Source: Alphaproteobacteria bacterium
GTDB lineage: Bacteria > Pseudomonadota > Alphaproteobacteria > TMED109
DNA length: 35,898 bases
Assembly (NCBI GenBank): GCA_022824395.1
Contig: JAJDZX010000012.1
Span: forward strand, 1-35,898
Direction: 5' to 3'
Part shown: piece after piece, positions 14,692 to 21,979 of the stretch
How the letters are laid out: the number at the start of each line of letters is the position of its first letter
Position numbering within the stretch: the stretch's first letter is position 1
Made by a program: the position numbers and the translations under genes
Notes under the pieces: generated by a model
Told to the model about the DNA's origin: nothing
The model's database searches: none
Seen by the model: only the letters and a program-made list of their open reading frames with translations

Positions 14692-16739
14692 AGAACCGCT
14701 GGCAAGAGGCCGACGCGGCGGCCCTGGTCAGGCGGCTGCGGCGACGCAGCGTCGGCGAGGCCCTCGCACTTCGCGTGTACTCGAGCCGCCTGCTTGGCAG
14801 CGACCCGCGCCTGGTGCTCCACGGCGGCGGCAACACGTCGGTGAAGGTATCCCGGCGCGGCGCGCGGACGGACGCTCCCGAGGTCCTCCACGTCAAGGGA
14901 AGCGGCTGGGACATGGCGGCGATCGAGCCGGAGGGCCTGCCCGGGGTCGAACTGGCGCCGCTCCGGGCCCTTCGGGCGCGCGCGGCACTGTCCGACGTGG
15001 CGATGGTGCAGGCCCACCGCGCGTACCTGCTGGACCCCTCCGCCCCCTCGCCCTCCGTCGAGACCCTGCTCCACGCGTTCCTCCCGCACACGTACATCGA
15101 CCACACCCACGCCAATGCGGTGCTGGCGGTCACCAACCAGCCCGACGGGGCCGCGCGGGCCCGGGCGATCTGGGGAGACCGCGTCGGCATCGTGCCCTAC
15201 GTGATGCCCGGTTTCCGGCTCGCCAAGGCCTGCGCCGCGATCTACGAGGAAGCGCCCGACGTCGAGGGACTCATCCTGCTGGCGCACGGGATCTTCACGT
15301 TCGGCCCGACGGCGCGCATCGCCTACGACCGGATGATCAGCCTGGTGAGCGCCGCCGAACGTGCAATCGCCCACAAACAGCGTTCGGCGCGGCCGGTCCG
15401 GTCGCGGCCGCCGCCTGATCGCGCCGTGTCCGCCGCCGCCCCGGTGCTGCGGGGCCTCCTCTGCCGGGCGCTGGATCCCGACCGGACCGGGCGCCCGGCC
15501 CGCCGGCTGGTGCTCGTGCAACGCGCCAGTGCCCGAGCGCGTTGGCTTGCCGACCATCCCGATCTCGCGACCGGGCCGGTGACGCCCGACCACGTGCTCA
15601 GGACCAAGCCGCGCCCCCTGGTCGTCCCTGACCACGGACGGGCTGCCGGCACGCCCGGTTACCGATGTTCAGCATTGTCTGCAATAAATTCGTACACAGA
15701 TGATTATCGGTCCTATCTCAAGGCACACGCAGAACGGGCCGACGGACCGGTGACGCCGCTGGATCCCGCGCCACGGGTGCTGCTGGCACCCGGCCTCGGC
15801 GTCTTTGCGGCCGGCCCCAGCCGCCGGGCCGCCGACATCGCCGCGGACTTGGCCGAGACCACGGCCGAGGTGGTCCGGGCGGCAGATGCGCTCGGAGCCT
15901 TCCAGGCATTGCCCGAAGCAGACCTGTTCGACGTCGAGTACTGGCCGCTCGAGCAGGCGAAGCTCGGCACCCGCCGACCGCTCCCGTTCGAGGGCCACGT
16001 GGTGGTCGTCACCGGCGGCGGCGGCGCCATCGGACGGGCCACCGCGCAGGCCTTCCGCGCCGAGGGCGCCGAGGTGGTGGTGCTCGACCGGGACCGGCGC
16101 GCGCTCGAACAGGCGGCGACGGAGTCCGGGGCTCTGCCGGTCGAGACGGATCTCACCCGTCCGGACAGCGTGGTGCAGGCCTTCGACCGGATCGTCCGGA
16201 CCTTCGGCGGTCTCGACGTCGTGGTCTCGAACGCGGGCGTCGCCTATGCCGGCGCCATCGCCGATGTCGACGAGGCGACATTGCGCGAGAGCTTCGAGGT
16301 GAACTTCTTCGCGCATCAGCGCGTGGCACAGGCCGCGCTCGCCGTGTTCCGGGCGCAGGGCATTGGTGGGTGCCTGCTCTTCAACGTGTCCAAGCAGGCG
16401 ATCTATCCGGGGCCGAAGCTCGGCGCCTACGCCACCGCGAAGGCGGCGACGCTGGCCCTGATGCGCCAGTACGCGCTGGAGTGCGGCGGCGAAGGCATTC
16501 GCGTCAACGCGGTCAACCCGGACCGGATCCGAAGCGGCATCCTCGACGATGCCATGATCAGGGCACGCGCCAGGGAGCGGAATTTGAGCGTGGACGACTA
16601 CATGGCCGGCAACCTGCTGGGCGAGGAAGTACAGGCGGCGGACGTCGCGCGGGCCTTCGTCCTGCTCGCGCGCCAGGAGCGGACGACGGCCGCCGTGCTC
16701 ACGGTGGACGGCGGCAACCTTGCAGCGGCGGTGCGCTGA
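14688..16739 (+). CDS. Bifunctional class II aldolase / short-chain dehydrogenase
   Basis: This is a 683-residue fusion. Residues about 1-230 are a zinc class II (AraD/FucA-type) aldolase: LVLHGGGNTSVK, HVKGSGWDMA, the metal histidines in HTYIDHTHANAV, and LAHGIFTFG. A linker region of about 200 residues includes YTDDYRSYLKAHAER. From about residue 435 comes an SDR: VVVVTGGGGAIGRATAQAFR, VVSNAGVAYAG, and catalytic Ser and YATAK in NVSKQAIYPGPKLGAYATAK. Similar fusions are annotated as rhamnulose-phosphate aldolase/alcohol dehydrogenase. Here the GTGA overlap with mtnA points instead to methylthioribulose-1-phosphate or 5-deoxyribulose-1-phosphate. Cleavage would give DHAP and an aldehyde that the SDR reduces or oxidises. 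Substrate is inference. A short AT-rich patch lies at about 15660-15725. Confidence 0.85.
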   Translation: MKNRWQEADAAALVRRLRRRSVGEALALRVYSSRLLGSDPRLVLHGGGNTSVKVSRRGARTDAPEVLHVKGSGWDMAAIEPEGLPGVELAPLRALRARAALSDVAMVQAHRAYLLDPSAPSPSVETLLHAFLPHTYIDHTHANAVLAVTNQPDGAARARAIWGDRVGIVPYVMPGFRLAKACAAIYEEAPDVEGLILLAHGIFTFGPTARIAYDRMISLVSAAERAIAHKQRSARPVRSRPPPDRAVSAAAPVLRGLLCRALDPDRTGRPARRLVLVQRASARARWLADHPDLATGPVTPDHVLRTKPRPLVVPDHGRAAGTPGYRCSALSAINSYTDDYRSYLKAHAERADGPVTPLDPAPRVLLAPGLGVFAAGPSRRAADIAADLAETTAEVVRAADALGAFQALPEADLFDVEYWPLEQAKLGTRRPLPFEGHVVVVTGGGGAIGRATAQAFRAEGAEVVVLDRDRRALEQAATESGALPVETDLTRPDSVVQAFDRIVRTFGGLDVVVSNAGVAYAGAIADVDEATLRESFEVNFFAHQRVAQAALAVFRAQGIGGCLLFNVSKQAIYPGPKLGAYATAKAATLALMRQYALECGGEGIRVNAVNPDRIRSGILDDAMIRARARERNLSVDDYMAGNLLGEEVQAADVARAFVLLARQERTTAAVLTVDGGNLAAAVR

Positions 16740-16823
16740 CCATGCAGGTTAGGATTGGGTAGAAGTCGGGTAGACAAATCGGAGTGTCTAACCAAATGTC
16801 CAAGCACTCCTGACCATGCAGGT
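16736..16823. repeat. 14-bp direct repeat flanking a 60-bp insert
   Basis: CTGACCATGCAGGT occurs at 16736-16749, spanning the stop codon of the aldolase/dehydrogenase gene, and again at 16810-16823, spanning the ATG of the next gene. Between them are 60 bp, less GC-rich than the neighbours, containing TAGACA/TGTCTA as a small inverted repeat. Removing one copy plus the insert would leave the stop and the start two bases apart. Confidence 0.8.
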
Positions 16824-17826
16824 ATGGGAACTCACGGCCTGGTCCCGCGACGGCCTGCGGCGGACGGAACGCCCCGATCCGGCGCCCGGCCCGGGCGAGG
16901 TCGTCGTCGGGATCGAGGCGGCGTCACTCAACTACCGCGATCTCGTGATGGTCAACGGCGGCTACGGCCGCGCGGGCGGTGCCCTGCCCGTCGTGCCGCT
17001 GTCCGACGGGGCCGGGCGAATCGTCGCGGTCGGTGACGGGGTCGACCCGGCGCTGGCCGGGCAGCTCGTGGTCCCCTCGTTCTTCCAGTACTGGCGGAGC
17101 GGGCGCTTTCCTCCCGACGCCCTGACCGGCGCGCTCGGCGGGCCGCTCGACGGGGTCCTGCAGGAGCGGATGCTCCTCGACGCGGGCGGCGTGGTCGCCG
17201 CTCCCAGGGGCTGGACCGCCCAGGAGGCCAGCACGCTGCCGTGCGCGGCGATCACCGCCTGGAGCGCCGTCGCGGTGTTGGCCCGGACCCGGCCCGGCGA
17301 CGTGGTCGTCGTGGAGGGGACGGGCGGGGTCGCCTGCTTTGCCGTCCAGTTCGCGCACCTGTGTGGCGCGCACGTCGTCGTGGTGTCCTCGAGCGATGCC
17401 AAGCTCGCGGCCGTCCAGCGCCTGGGCGCCGATACGCTGATCAACTACCGGCGCACCCCGCAATGGGGCAAGGCAGTCCGCGCCGACGTGCGGGAGGCCG
17501 ACCTGGTGATCGAGCTGGGTGGCGCGGAGACGCTCGGCCAGGCGCTCCGGGCGGTGCGGCCGGGCGGAACCATCGCGCTGATCGGCGTGCTGTCCGGCGG
17601 CCTGGCCGAGCTTCCGCTCGGGCCGGCGGTCACCCGGGAAATCCGCTTCCAGTCGGTCACCTGCGGATCACGCGATGATCTCAGGGACATGGTCCGGGCC
17701 ATCGATGCGAGCACCATCCGGCCGATGATCGACCGGACCTATCCGTTCGAAGCCCTTCCCGACGCCTTCGACCGGCTGGAGGCAGCCGCACACGTCGGCA
17801 AGATCTGCGTCAGCGGGGTGGCGTAG
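16816..17826 (+). CDS. Zinc-independent MDR oxidoreductase (quinone reductase/ADH-like)
   Basis: This is a 336-residue member of the medium-chain dehydrogenase/reductase superfamily. The N-terminal GroES-like part has ASLNYRDLVMVNGGYG and VVPLSDGAGRIVAVG. The Rossmann part has VVVVEGTGGVACFAVQFAHL and IALIGVLSGG. The cysteine and glutamate zinc ligands of classical alcohol dehydrogenases are absent, so a NADPH enone or quinone reductase type is more likely. It shares FFQYWRSG and LPCAAITAW with the paralogue at 21980-22996. It is downstream of the aldolase/dehydrogenase gene; without the 74-bp duplication and insert it would be tightly coupled to it. Confidence 0.8.
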   Translation: MQVWELTAWSRDGLRRTERPDPAPGPGEVVVGIEAASLNYRDLVMVNGGYGRAGGALPVVPLSDGAGRIVAVGDGVDPALAGQLVVPSFFQYWRSGRFPPDALTGALGGPLDGVLQERMLLDAGGVVAAPRGWTAQEASTLPCAAITAWSAVAVLARTRPGDVVVVEGTGGVACFAVQFAHLCGAHVVVVSSSDAKLAAVQRLGADTLINYRRTPQWGKAVRADVREADLVIELGGAETLGQALRAVRPGGTIALIGVLSGGLAELPLGPAVTREIRFQSVTCGSRDDLRDMVRAIDASTIRPMIDRTYPFEALPDAFDRLEAAAHVGKICVSGVA

Positions 17827-17877
17827 CCAGGAACGCCTGCCCCGTCCGGGCGCAAGTTCTCGGCGCCCAGGCGTACC

Positions 17878-17903
17878 CGGCCCGGCGGACCCCCGCCGGG
17901 CCG
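17878..17903. terminator. Strong GC hairpin between convergent genes
   Basis: CGGCCCGGCGG (17878-17888) and CCGCCGGGCCG (17893-17903) form a perfect 11-bp stem with a 4-nt loop. It lies between the ends of two convergent genes, where a bidirectional terminator is expected. No T-run is present. Confidence 0.65.
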
Positions 17904-17926
17904 CGACCCCGCCGCAGGGCGCGCCG

Positions 17927-18790
17927 TCATCCCTCGAAGACGACGTAGGTGCGGATCTCGATGCTCTCGCGCGCCGGCGCGCCCGGATCCTGGCTTGCCA
18001 GCTGGAAGGCGCCGTGCGGGGTAAACCTGGCGCACCTGTCGAGGCTGTCCCAGCCCTTGATGAGCAGGACCTCGCCCCGTTCCATCTCCGGCACCCAGTA
18101 CCAGCGCTGCCCTTCCCCGTGCGCCAGCTGGTAGATCTCCCCGACCCGATCGGGGAACCGCTGGTCGGTGGCGATGAGTTCGGACGGCCGCACGCTGCCG
18201 GCATCCGCGAGCGCCAGCGGGCTGCGGCGCACCGGACCCCGGATGGGGCGCCAGACGTTGATCTGCATGATGCGCCCGCCTGCCGCAAGGACCCGGTCGA
18301 CCTCGTCCTGTCCCAGCACGTCGGCCGCCCGTTTCGGTCCGGACGTCACGGTGTAGTCGACATGGACTCGGTCGGCGGGCGGCCGGGCGCCGTCCGGTTT
18401 GGCAGCACCTGCCGCCTCGTCGGACCGGCGGGTGTGATCGAACACGGCCACGCGGTCTGCCCCGGTGACCCGCTTGATGAGCGCCTCGACCTCGCGGTTG
18501 TACTCGGCCGCCAGCGCTGCGTCGTCGTAGAGGTCGTCAACCGCGGTCTCGTGGGCCACCAGCAGGAACCCCTGCCGATCCAGGGACAGCTGATCGGCGA
18601 TCTGGCGCATGTCGCGCACGTTGACGACGCGGGCTTCCGTCTCGAAGTAGACCTTCGGCAGGCCCCCGGTCAGCGCCGAGCTGTCGAAATACGGCTTCGT
18701 GTCCTGCGGCACGATGAAGGTCAGCGCGCTGCGGACGTCGTTCGGCGCCGCCGTGCCGGAGGTGACGGACGAAGGGTTGCGTTCGGGCAT
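17927..18790 (-). CDS. CmcJ/NvfI-family (GA4 desaturase-like) protein
   Basis: This is a 287-residue protein. Family traits are a start region with LTFIVPQDTKPYFDSSALT, VNVRDMRQIADQLSLDRQGF, the HETAVDDLYDD segment, FDHTRRSD, HVDYTVTSGPKRAADVL, NVWRPIRGPVRRSPLALADA, IYQLAHGEGQRWYWVPEMER, and KGWDSLDRCARFTPHGAF. HxD-type histidines and the late RFTPH arginine/histidine suit an Fe(II)/2-oxoglutarate-like oxygenase fold. Members include the cephamycin methoxylation component CmcJ and fungal AsaB, but most bacterial members have unknown substrates. I chose ATG 18788-18790 with AAGGA just upstream; an in-frame start at 18832 gives a poor Pro-rich extension. No biosynthetic cluster is visible around it. 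Confidence 0.75.
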   Translation of the reverse strand: MPERNPSSVTSGTAAPNDVRSALTFIVPQDTKPYFDSSALTGGLPKVYFETEARVVNVRDMRQIADQLSLDRQGFLLVAHETAVDDLYDDAALAAEYNREVEALIKRVTGADRVAVFDHTRRSDEAAGAAKPDGARPPADRVHVDYTVTSGPKRAADVLGQDEVDRVLAAGGRIMQINVWRPIRGPVRRSPLALADAGSVRPSELIATDQRFPDRVGEIYQLAHGEGQRWYWVPEMERGEVLLIKGWDSLDRCARFTPHGAFQLASQDPGAPARESIEIRTYVVFEG

Positions 18791-18945
18791 GGGTCCTTGG
18801 CTCCCGCATGCTGGCGGCGGCGGTGCCGGCATCAGCTCCGGATGCCCCGTTCGCCGTGACGCGGCGGCACTGGGCAGACCGGCGCCTTCCGGCGGTGCAG
18901 TGGAGTTGGCGCGGCCCCGGGTTCGGGGCCACGGACTCTAGTCGA

Positions 18946-19494
18946 TCAGCTCGATCCTGCGGACGGGCGCCGGTGTCCCTTCCGGCCCAGCCCGAACCGC
19001 TTGGCGGCCTCCGACCGCCGCTTCGAGTAGTTCTCGGCCACCATCGGGTAGTCGGGCGGCAGTCCCCACTTCTGCCGGTAATCTGCGGGCGTCATTCCGT
19101 AGTTGGTGTTCAGGTAGCGTTTCAGCATCTTGAGCTGCTTCCCGTCCTCGAGACAGACGATGTAGTCGGGCGTGATCGACGCAGCGATGGGAACCGCGGG
19201 ATCGCCGGACGGGCGCCCCGGTCGGCGCGCGGACTTGGCAGGCCCCGGCTCCGGCGCCCCGGTCGCCTGCGGATCGGCCTTGCGCGGTCGGCCGGGTCCG
19301 CGCTTCTCGGTGGTCGGCGCATCTGCCGCCGCCTCTGCGGCCGCTGCCGGTGCGTCCGAAATCGAACGGAGGGATTTGTGTACCGCCTCAATTAAGTCTG
19401 GTAGCTGGGCTGCCCCGATCGTGTTGTTGCCGAGGTAAGCGGCAACAATGTCGCCAGTTATCTCTACGGTTGACTTCGATGCACTATCCGCCAT
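18946..19494 (-). CDS. mucR: Ros/MucR-family transcriptional regulator with AT-hook-like linker
   Basis: This is a 182-residue protein. The N-terminal 45 residues (ITGDIVAAYLGNNTIGAAQL, PDLIEAVHKSL) are the MucR oligomerisation region. The C-terminus (DYIVCLEDGKQLKMLKRYLN, TNYGMTPADYRQKWGLPPDY, PMVAENYSKRRSEAAKRFGL) is the DNA-binding domain. Between lies a long Ala/Pro linker with two AT-hook-like cores, KRGPGRPRK and RRPGRPSG. In typical MucR the zinc-finger positions are Cys-x2-Asp and two histidines (KRHLxTH); here both histidines are replaced (KRYLNTN), so zinc binding as known is unlikely. Members silence AT-rich and virulence genes and repress themselves; the AT-rich upstream region suits this. 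The start is ATG 19494 with AAGGAA upstream. Confidence 0.85.
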   Translation of the reverse strand: MADSASKSTVEITGDIVAAYLGNNTIGAAQLPDLIEAVHKSLRSISDAPAAAAEAAADAPTTEKRGPGRPRKADPQATGAPEPGPAKSARRPGRPSGDPAVPIAASITPDYIVCLEDGKQLKMLKRYLNTNYGMTPADYRQKWGLPPDYPMVAENYSKRRSEAAKRFGLGRKGHRRPSAGSS

Positions 19495-19904
19495 GGAAAA
19501 TGGTTCCTTCAATGAACATGCGCTGAGTGTAGGGTGCCCAATACGTGAGCTGCACCAAGCAATATACAATTTACTATACCTGAATCCAAAGGATTTTTGC
19601 GCCAGTAGAAAAATGTATCCTGATCAGTTGGATAGGTTTTAGTGAAGGACTCTTGTACCTGCATGCCGGCCCGCAGGACACCCACACTGCCGGGAAGTAG
19701 TTGCGGGTAATGTTATTTCAACCGGTCAACTTGGCGGCAATTGGCGTAGTTTGTCGGCCTGCTGCCCATCTTGACCGTTTCCGCTGGTCACCGTTGTCTT
19801 CCGACTCGCGCCCGCCCGGTCGGGGCCGGACGGGGCCGGGGCCATGCCGTGCCCGACGTATACTGTCCAGTTGTTCCTGATCTTCCTGTTCTTGCGATCC
19901 TGCG
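19495..19904. promoter_or_regulatory. Divergent promoter region of the MucR-type gene and amidohydrolase
   Basis: No gene is supported in these 410 bp. The region at about 19555-19640 is strongly AT-rich (AATATACAATTTACTATACC and onward). That is the kind of site MucR proteins bind, so autoregulation is plausible. A TATACT at about 19859 could be the -10 of the plus-strand amidohydrolase gene. No clear -35 was fixed for either. Confidence 0.45.
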
Positions 19905-21197
19905 ATGACTTCTCTGTCGACCGACTCCCCGCCATCCAACGTCGAACTGTCCGTCAACGCCGAACGCCTGCTCGCCAGCCTCGCGACCATGGCCGAACTC
20001 GGCGCGACGCCCAAGGGCGGCGTCAACCGGCAGACCCTCACCGACCTCGACCGCGAGGCGCGCGACCTGTTTCGCACATGGTGCGGTGAAGCCGGACTGA
20101 CCGTCCGCGTGGACGAGATGGGGAACCTGTTCGCCCGGCGCGCGGGCCGGGACGAGGGGCGCGACCCCGTCCAGACGGGCAGTCACCTCGACACGCAGCC
20201 CACCGGCGGGCGCTACGACGGGGCGCTCGGGGTGCTGGCCGGCCTCGAGGTCATGCGGGCGCTGAACGACGCCGACTATGTGACCGAGGCCCCGCTCGAA
20301 CTGGTGATGTGGACCAACGAGGAGGGCTGCCGGTTCGCGCCGGCGATGATGGGATCCGGAGTCCACGCCGGCCTGCACGATCGCGACGCCATGATGGAGG
20401 TGCAGGATCCCGACGGCCACCGGCTGGGCGAAGAGCTTCGGCGCATCGGCTATCAGGGGTCCATCCCCTGCACCCATCGCGAGAATCCGACCGGGGCGCT
20501 GATCGAACTCCACATCGAACAGGGCCCGCTGCTCGAGGACGAGGGGATCGCCATCGGGGTCGTGACCGGTGGCCAGGCGCAGCGCTGGTACGAGATCGAA
20601 CTCGTCGGCATGGAGTCGCATGCAGGCACGACCCCGATGCCGGTTCGCCGGGACGCGCTGGTCGCGGCCGCGGACATCGTGCGCGCGGTGCGGACCCTGG
20701 GCCGGGAGTTTGCGCCGGACGCAAGGACCACTTGCGGCGTCCTCCAGGCCCGGCCGAATTCCAGGAACGTGATCCCGGGCTCCGCGTTCCTCACCGTCGA
20801 CATGCGTCATCCGGACGCGACAGTATTGGCGACGATGGATGCCGCCTTGCGCGCGGCCGCCGACCGCTCCGCCAGCGAGGAAACGGTGACGTGCGAAATC
20901 CGGCAGATTCTCGACGTTCCGGCCGTACCGTTCGATGCCCGGGTCGTCGAGGCAGTGCGGTCGGCATCCGCCGGCCTGGCGTACTCGCACCGCGACATCA
21001 TCAGCGGGGCCGGTCACGACGCGATGAACGTGGCGCGGGTCGCTCCGGCCGGGATGGTGTTCATCCCCTGCGTCGACGGCATCAGTCACAACGAGATCGA
21101 GAACGCGCTTCCCGACGACATCGTGAGGGGCGCGAACGTCCTGCTGCGGGCCCTGGTCGACCTTGCCGAGCGACCGCCCCTGAACACCGGGGCGTGA
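19905..21197 (+). CDS. M20-family Zn amidohydrolase (N-carbamoyl amino acid / allantoate type)
   Basis: This 430-residue peptidase M20-like hydrolase cleaves C-N bonds of ureido or carbamoyl compounds, such as N-carbamoyl-L-amino acids, beta-ureidopropionate or allantoate. Metal and catalytic motifs are visible in order: GSHLDTQPTGGRYDGALGV (His, Asp), WTNEEGCRF (Glu-Glu), IELHIEQGP (His), a dimerisation domain with GMESHAGTTPMPVRRDAL, NVIPGSAFLTVDMRHPD, and the last ligand in SGAGHDAM followed by GISHNE. The start at 19905 has no clear SD, but conserved sequence (NAERLLASLATMAEL) begins soon after. Neighbouring genes do not fix the substrate; pyrimidine or purine catabolism genes are absent here. 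Confidence 0.9.
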   Translation: MTSLSTDSPPSNVELSVNAERLLASLATMAELGATPKGGVNRQTLTDLDREARDLFRTWCGEAGLTVRVDEMGNLFARRAGRDEGRDPVQTGSHLDTQPTGGRYDGALGVLAGLEVMRALNDADYVTEAPLELVMWTNEEGCRFAPAMMGSGVHAGLHDRDAMMEVQDPDGHRLGEELRRIGYQGSIPCTHRENPTGALIELHIEQGPLLEDEGIAIGVVTGGQAQRWYEIELVGMESHAGTTPMPVRRDALVAAADIVRAVRTLGREFAPDARTTCGVLQARPNSRNVIPGSAFLTVDMRHPDATVLATMDAALRAAADRSASEETVTCEIRQILDVPAVPFDARVVEAVRSASAGLAYSHRDIISGAGHDAMNVARVAPAGMVFIPCVDGISHNEIENALPDDIVRGANVLLRALVDLAERPPLNTGA

Positions 21198-21337
21198 AGC
21201 ATCCGCCGCCGCGGTCTCGGAAGAGGCGCACGAGAATCGCTCCGGCGTGCGCGAGACCTCGGCCGGACCCTTGCTTTCTGCCGAAATGACACCACATTGC
21301 ACGATGCGCGCCGCCCGCCGAACCGAAGTCTTCCTGC

Positions 21338-21979
21338 ATGAACAATCCATGGACCCCCGAGCGGGTAAAGAGGCTCACTGAGCTCTGGCTGTCGGGCTGC
21401 ACCCGCGCCCAGGTCGCCGCGGACCTCGGTCCGCCCATCACGGAATCGGCGGTCAAGGGGAAGGTGCGGCGACTCGGCCTGAAACGGGACGGCGCCGCCG
21501 CCCCGAAGCGGGATGCCGCCGGGCCCCGACCGAAACGGCGCGTCGCCACGCCGGCGGCCGACGCCGGAGGGCGGAAGCGCGCACCCTCTCGCGCCGACGA
21601 CGGACCCGCCCGGCCCGCGGCGGCGTCTTCGGCCGAAGATTCCGCCGCCGCCAACGCCCAGGCATCGGCCCCGGAGGACGCCGCCGGCGAAGTCGCCCGC
21701 CGGGGCGACGGCTTGCCCGAGCAACCGCCCGCGTCCGCCGCCGAGGACCACTCCCCTGCCGACGGCGACGCCGCCGCTGCCGCCTCCGCGTCCGCCGCGG
21801 ACGGCAGTGCCGAACGCGCGGAACCGCGGCCGTTCCGCTTTCCCGGCTACAACGAGTGCCATTGGCCGCACGGCGAACCCGACAACCCCGACTTCGGTTT
21901 CTGCCTCGCACCCGCCGCGCCCGGCAAGTCGTACTGCGACGAGCACGCCGAGCAGGCCTACCGCAAGAAGGGCAGCTAG
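21338..21979 (+). CDS. gcrA: GcrA cell-cycle regulator
   Basis: GcrA works with sigma-70 at promoters with methylated GANTC sites and controls the alphaproteobacterial cell cycle. The 213-residue protein has the N-terminal DNA-binding region (PWTPERVKRLTELWLSGCTR, VAADLGPPITESAVKGKVRR, LGLKR) and the C-terminal sigma-interacting domain (PGYNECHWPHGEPDNPDFGF, C, then YCDEHAEQAYRKKG) with its conserved Cys/His set. Between them is an unusually long Ala/Pro-rich low-complexity linker of about 100 residues, partly basic at its start. Its TAG is immediately followed by the ATG of an oxidoreductase gene, so the two are probably co-translated. Confidence 0.93.
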   Translation: MNNPWTPERVKRLTELWLSGCTRAQVAADLGPPITESAVKGKVRRLGLKRDGAAAPKRDAAGPRPKRRVATPAADAGGRKRAPSRADDGPARPAAASSAEDSAAANAQASAPEDAAGEVARRGDGLPEQPPASAAEDHSPADGDAAAAASASAADGSAERAEPRPFRFPGYNECHWPHGEPDNPDFGFCLAPAAPGKSYCDEHAEQAYRKKGS

